The translations under genes were made by a program, and so were the position numbers. Below the pieces are notes generated by a model that searched no databases, was not told the origin of the DNA, and saw only the letters and a program-made list of their open reading frames with translations. A stretch of 32,096 nt of DNA from Acidimicrobiia bacterium (lineage in GTDB: Bacteria > Actinomycetota > Acidimicrobiia > Spongiisociales > ZC4RG35), in assembly GCA_015488325.1 (NCBI GenBank), contig WFOA01000099.1:1-32096 (forward strand), read 5' to 3'. Numbering within the stretch: the first letter of the stretch is position 1; every line of letters starts with the position of its first letter. This document shows, one piece after another, positions 30,615-32,096 of the stretch.

Positions 30615-32096
30615 ATGCCGGATGCGGTGATCATCGGAGCGGGACACAACGGGTTGGCGGCGGCGATCCTCCTCGCCCGCGCCGGGTGGGACGTCAGCGT
30701 GGTCGAAGCAGCCAACGAACCCGGAGGGGCGGTACGGACCGCCGAAGTGACACTCCCCGGATTCCGACACGACCTCTTCGCCACCAACCTCAACCTGTTC
30801 GCCGGCTCGGCCTTCTACGCCGAGTTCGCCGACGATCTCGCCCGCCACGGCTTCGCCTTCGCCCCCACCACCCGTCCCTTCTCCTCCGCCTTCCCCGACG
30901 GCCGTTTCGTCGGGGTGACTACCGATCCCGACGAGACCGAGGAGATGATCGCCGCCGTCTCCCGAGCCGACGCGGCGGCATGGCGGGACCTCTTCGCCCG
31001 GTTCGGACGGATCGCACCCCACCTCTTCCCCCTGTTGGGGACTCCCCTCCCCTCCGCCGCCGCCCTCAAGGCCCTCTGGTCCGGAACCCGGGCCCTGGGC
31101 CGGGAATGGCCCTACGAACTGGCCCGCCTGGTGCTGTCGTCCCCGAGGGAGTTCGTCGAAGAGCACTTCGAATCACCCGAAGTCCAGGCCCTCGTCGCCT
31201 CCTGGGGCATGCACCTCGACTTCGCCCCCGACGTCGCCGGCGGTGCCCTGTTCCCCTTCCTGGAGTCGATGGCGTCCCACGCCAACGGCATGGTGCTCGG
31301 ACGGGGCGGGGCCCGGGTGATGATCGACGCCATGGTGGGGTTGCTGGAAGAGCTGGGCGGGGAGATCGTCCTCGGCCAGCGGGCCGAACGGGTCACGACG
31401 ACCGGCGGCAGAGCCACCGGCGTCGTGTTGGCCGACGGCACGGCGGTCGCCGCCCGGCGGGCGATCGTCGCCGACCTCACCCCGACCGGTCTCGCCGCCA
31501 TCACCGACGACCCCCGCATCCGCGAGGCGGCCCGCCGGTACCGCTACGGACCGGGAACGATGATGATCCACGCCGCCCTCGGCGACCTCCCACGGTGGCG
31601 CGACGAACGAGCCAGGGAGTTCGCCTACGTGCATCTCGGGCCCTACCTGGAGGACATGTCTCGCACCTACGTCCAGGCGGTGTCGGGTTACCTCCCCGAC
31701 TCCCCCACCCTCGTCGTCGGCCAGCCGACGGTGGTCGACCCGACCCGCGCTCCCGAAGGCAAGCACGTGCTGTGGGTCCAGGTCCGGGCCCTGCCGGCAC
31801 GGATCCGCGGCGACGCCGCCTCCACCATCGACGCCCCCGACGGGCGCTGGACCCCTTCGGTCGCCGAGGCGTACGTCGACCGGGTGTTCACGAAGCTCGA
31901 CGACTACGCGCCGGGGATCCGTGACCTCGTCCTCGCCCACACCGTCCTCTCCCCGGCCGACCTCGAACGGGCCGACCCGAACCTGGTGGGCGGGGACTCC
32001 CTCGCCGGGAGCCATCACCCCTTCCAGTACCTGTTCCTCCGTCCCCTCCCAGGATGGACCCGCTACCGCACCCCGGTCCCCGGCCTGTACCAGTGT
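30615..32096 (+). CDS. PYROXD2/phytoene-desaturase-like FAD oxidoreductase, copy 2 (3' end beyond window)
   Basis: The open frame from ATG 30615 reaches the right edge with no stop, giving 494 residues. It has the canonical FAD site VIIGAGHNGLAAA, VVEAANEPGGAVRT, and later blocks shared with the copy at 23074, such as VDPTRAPEGKHVLWVQ and PADLERADPNLVGGD. By comparison with that copy about 30 residues are missing, including the C-terminal FAD-closing motif. The substrate is unknown. A purine-rich stretch GAGAGGAGGG lies about 10 nt upstream. It is divergent from the molybdenum hydroxylase operon, with a shared 153-nt regulatory region. Confidence 0.9.
   Translation, partial: MPDAVIIGAGHNGLAAAILLARAGWDVSVVEAANEPGGAVRTAEVTLPGFRHDLFATNLNLFAGSAFYAEFADDLARHGFAFAPTTRPFSSAFPDGRFVGVTTDPDETEEMIAAVSRADAAAWRDLFARFGRIAPHLFPLLGTPLPSAAALKALWSGTRALGREWPYELARLVLSSPREFVEEHFESPEVQALVASWGMHLDFAPDVAGGALFPFLESMASHANGMVLGRGGARVMIDAMVGLLEELGGEIVLGQRAERVTTTGGRATGVVLADGTAVAARRAIVADLTPTGLAAITDDPRIREAARRYRYGPGTMMIHAALGDLPRWRDERAREFAYVHLGPYLEDMSRTYVQAVSGYLPDSPTLVVGQPTVVDPTRAPEGKHVLWVQVRALPARIRGDAASTIDAPDGRWTPSVAEAYVDRVFTKLDDYAPGIRDLVLAHTVLSPADLERADPNLVGGDSLAGSHHPFQYLFLRPLPGWTRYRTPVPGLYQC

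Noticed and set aside
1-32096. Defence system, prophage, transposon or CRISPR
   Set aside because: No nuclease, integrase, transposase, phage structural gene or regularly spaced repeat was found on either strand.

Overview
The window is very GC-rich, with dense coding on both strands, many GTG starts and start codons that overlap the preceding stop. Together with the gene families present (a LIV-type ABC importer, a luciferase-like F420/flavin enzyme, a CoxL-type molybdenum hydroxylase, PYROXD2-like oxidoreductases, FCD-GntR), this points to an actinomycete, possibly Acidimicrobiia. That placement is an inference from gene content, with moderate to low certainty. No rRNA, tRNA, CRISPR array, prophage or insertion sequence was seen. 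No gene-free stretch exceeds about 160 bases; the longest are two divergent promoter regions (11382-11536 and 30462-30614).

Layout. (1) 1-1934: the tail of a DUF7282-like protein and a housekeeping phosphosugar mutase, both on +. (2) 1944-11381, all on -: a branched-chain-amino-acid-type ABC importer (lipoprotein, livH, livM, livG, livF) coupled to a class V aminotransferase-like enzyme, then DUF2237, an alpha/beta hydrolase and a metallophosphoesterase fused to a ~340-residue uncharacterised domain. The lipoprotein gene carries an in-frame TAG at 10593-10595. (3) 11537-20912 on +: nine genes, each overlapping the next by exactly 4 nt: luciferase-like oxidoreductase, M20-like, FAH-like, M24, DRE-TIM (HMGL/LeuA-like), two ketopantoate-reductase-like proteins, a second M24 and a bicupin. 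A StyA-type flavin monooxygenase and a ferric-reductase-like membrane protein follow. (4) 23074-30461 on -: a three-subunit molybdenum hydroxylase, an SRPBCC/CoxG protein, an SDR dehydrogenase, a GntR/FCD regulator and a PYROXD2-like oxidoreductase. (5) 30615 onward on +: a second PYROXD2-like gene, cut by the window end.

Reading of the whole. Importer, nine-gene operon and molybdenum hydroxylase operon look like an uptake-and-breakdown locus for one or a few organic compounds, perhaps nitrogen-containing or amino-acid-like. The substrate is not known to me. The most unusual point is that several operon enzymes keep their fold signatures but differ at canonical catalytic or metal positions (M20, second M24, DRE-TIM), so the pathway may use chemistry the family names do not predict. 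A 9-mer, TGATAAAGT, occurs in both divergent intergenic regions and may be a shared promoter or operator element.
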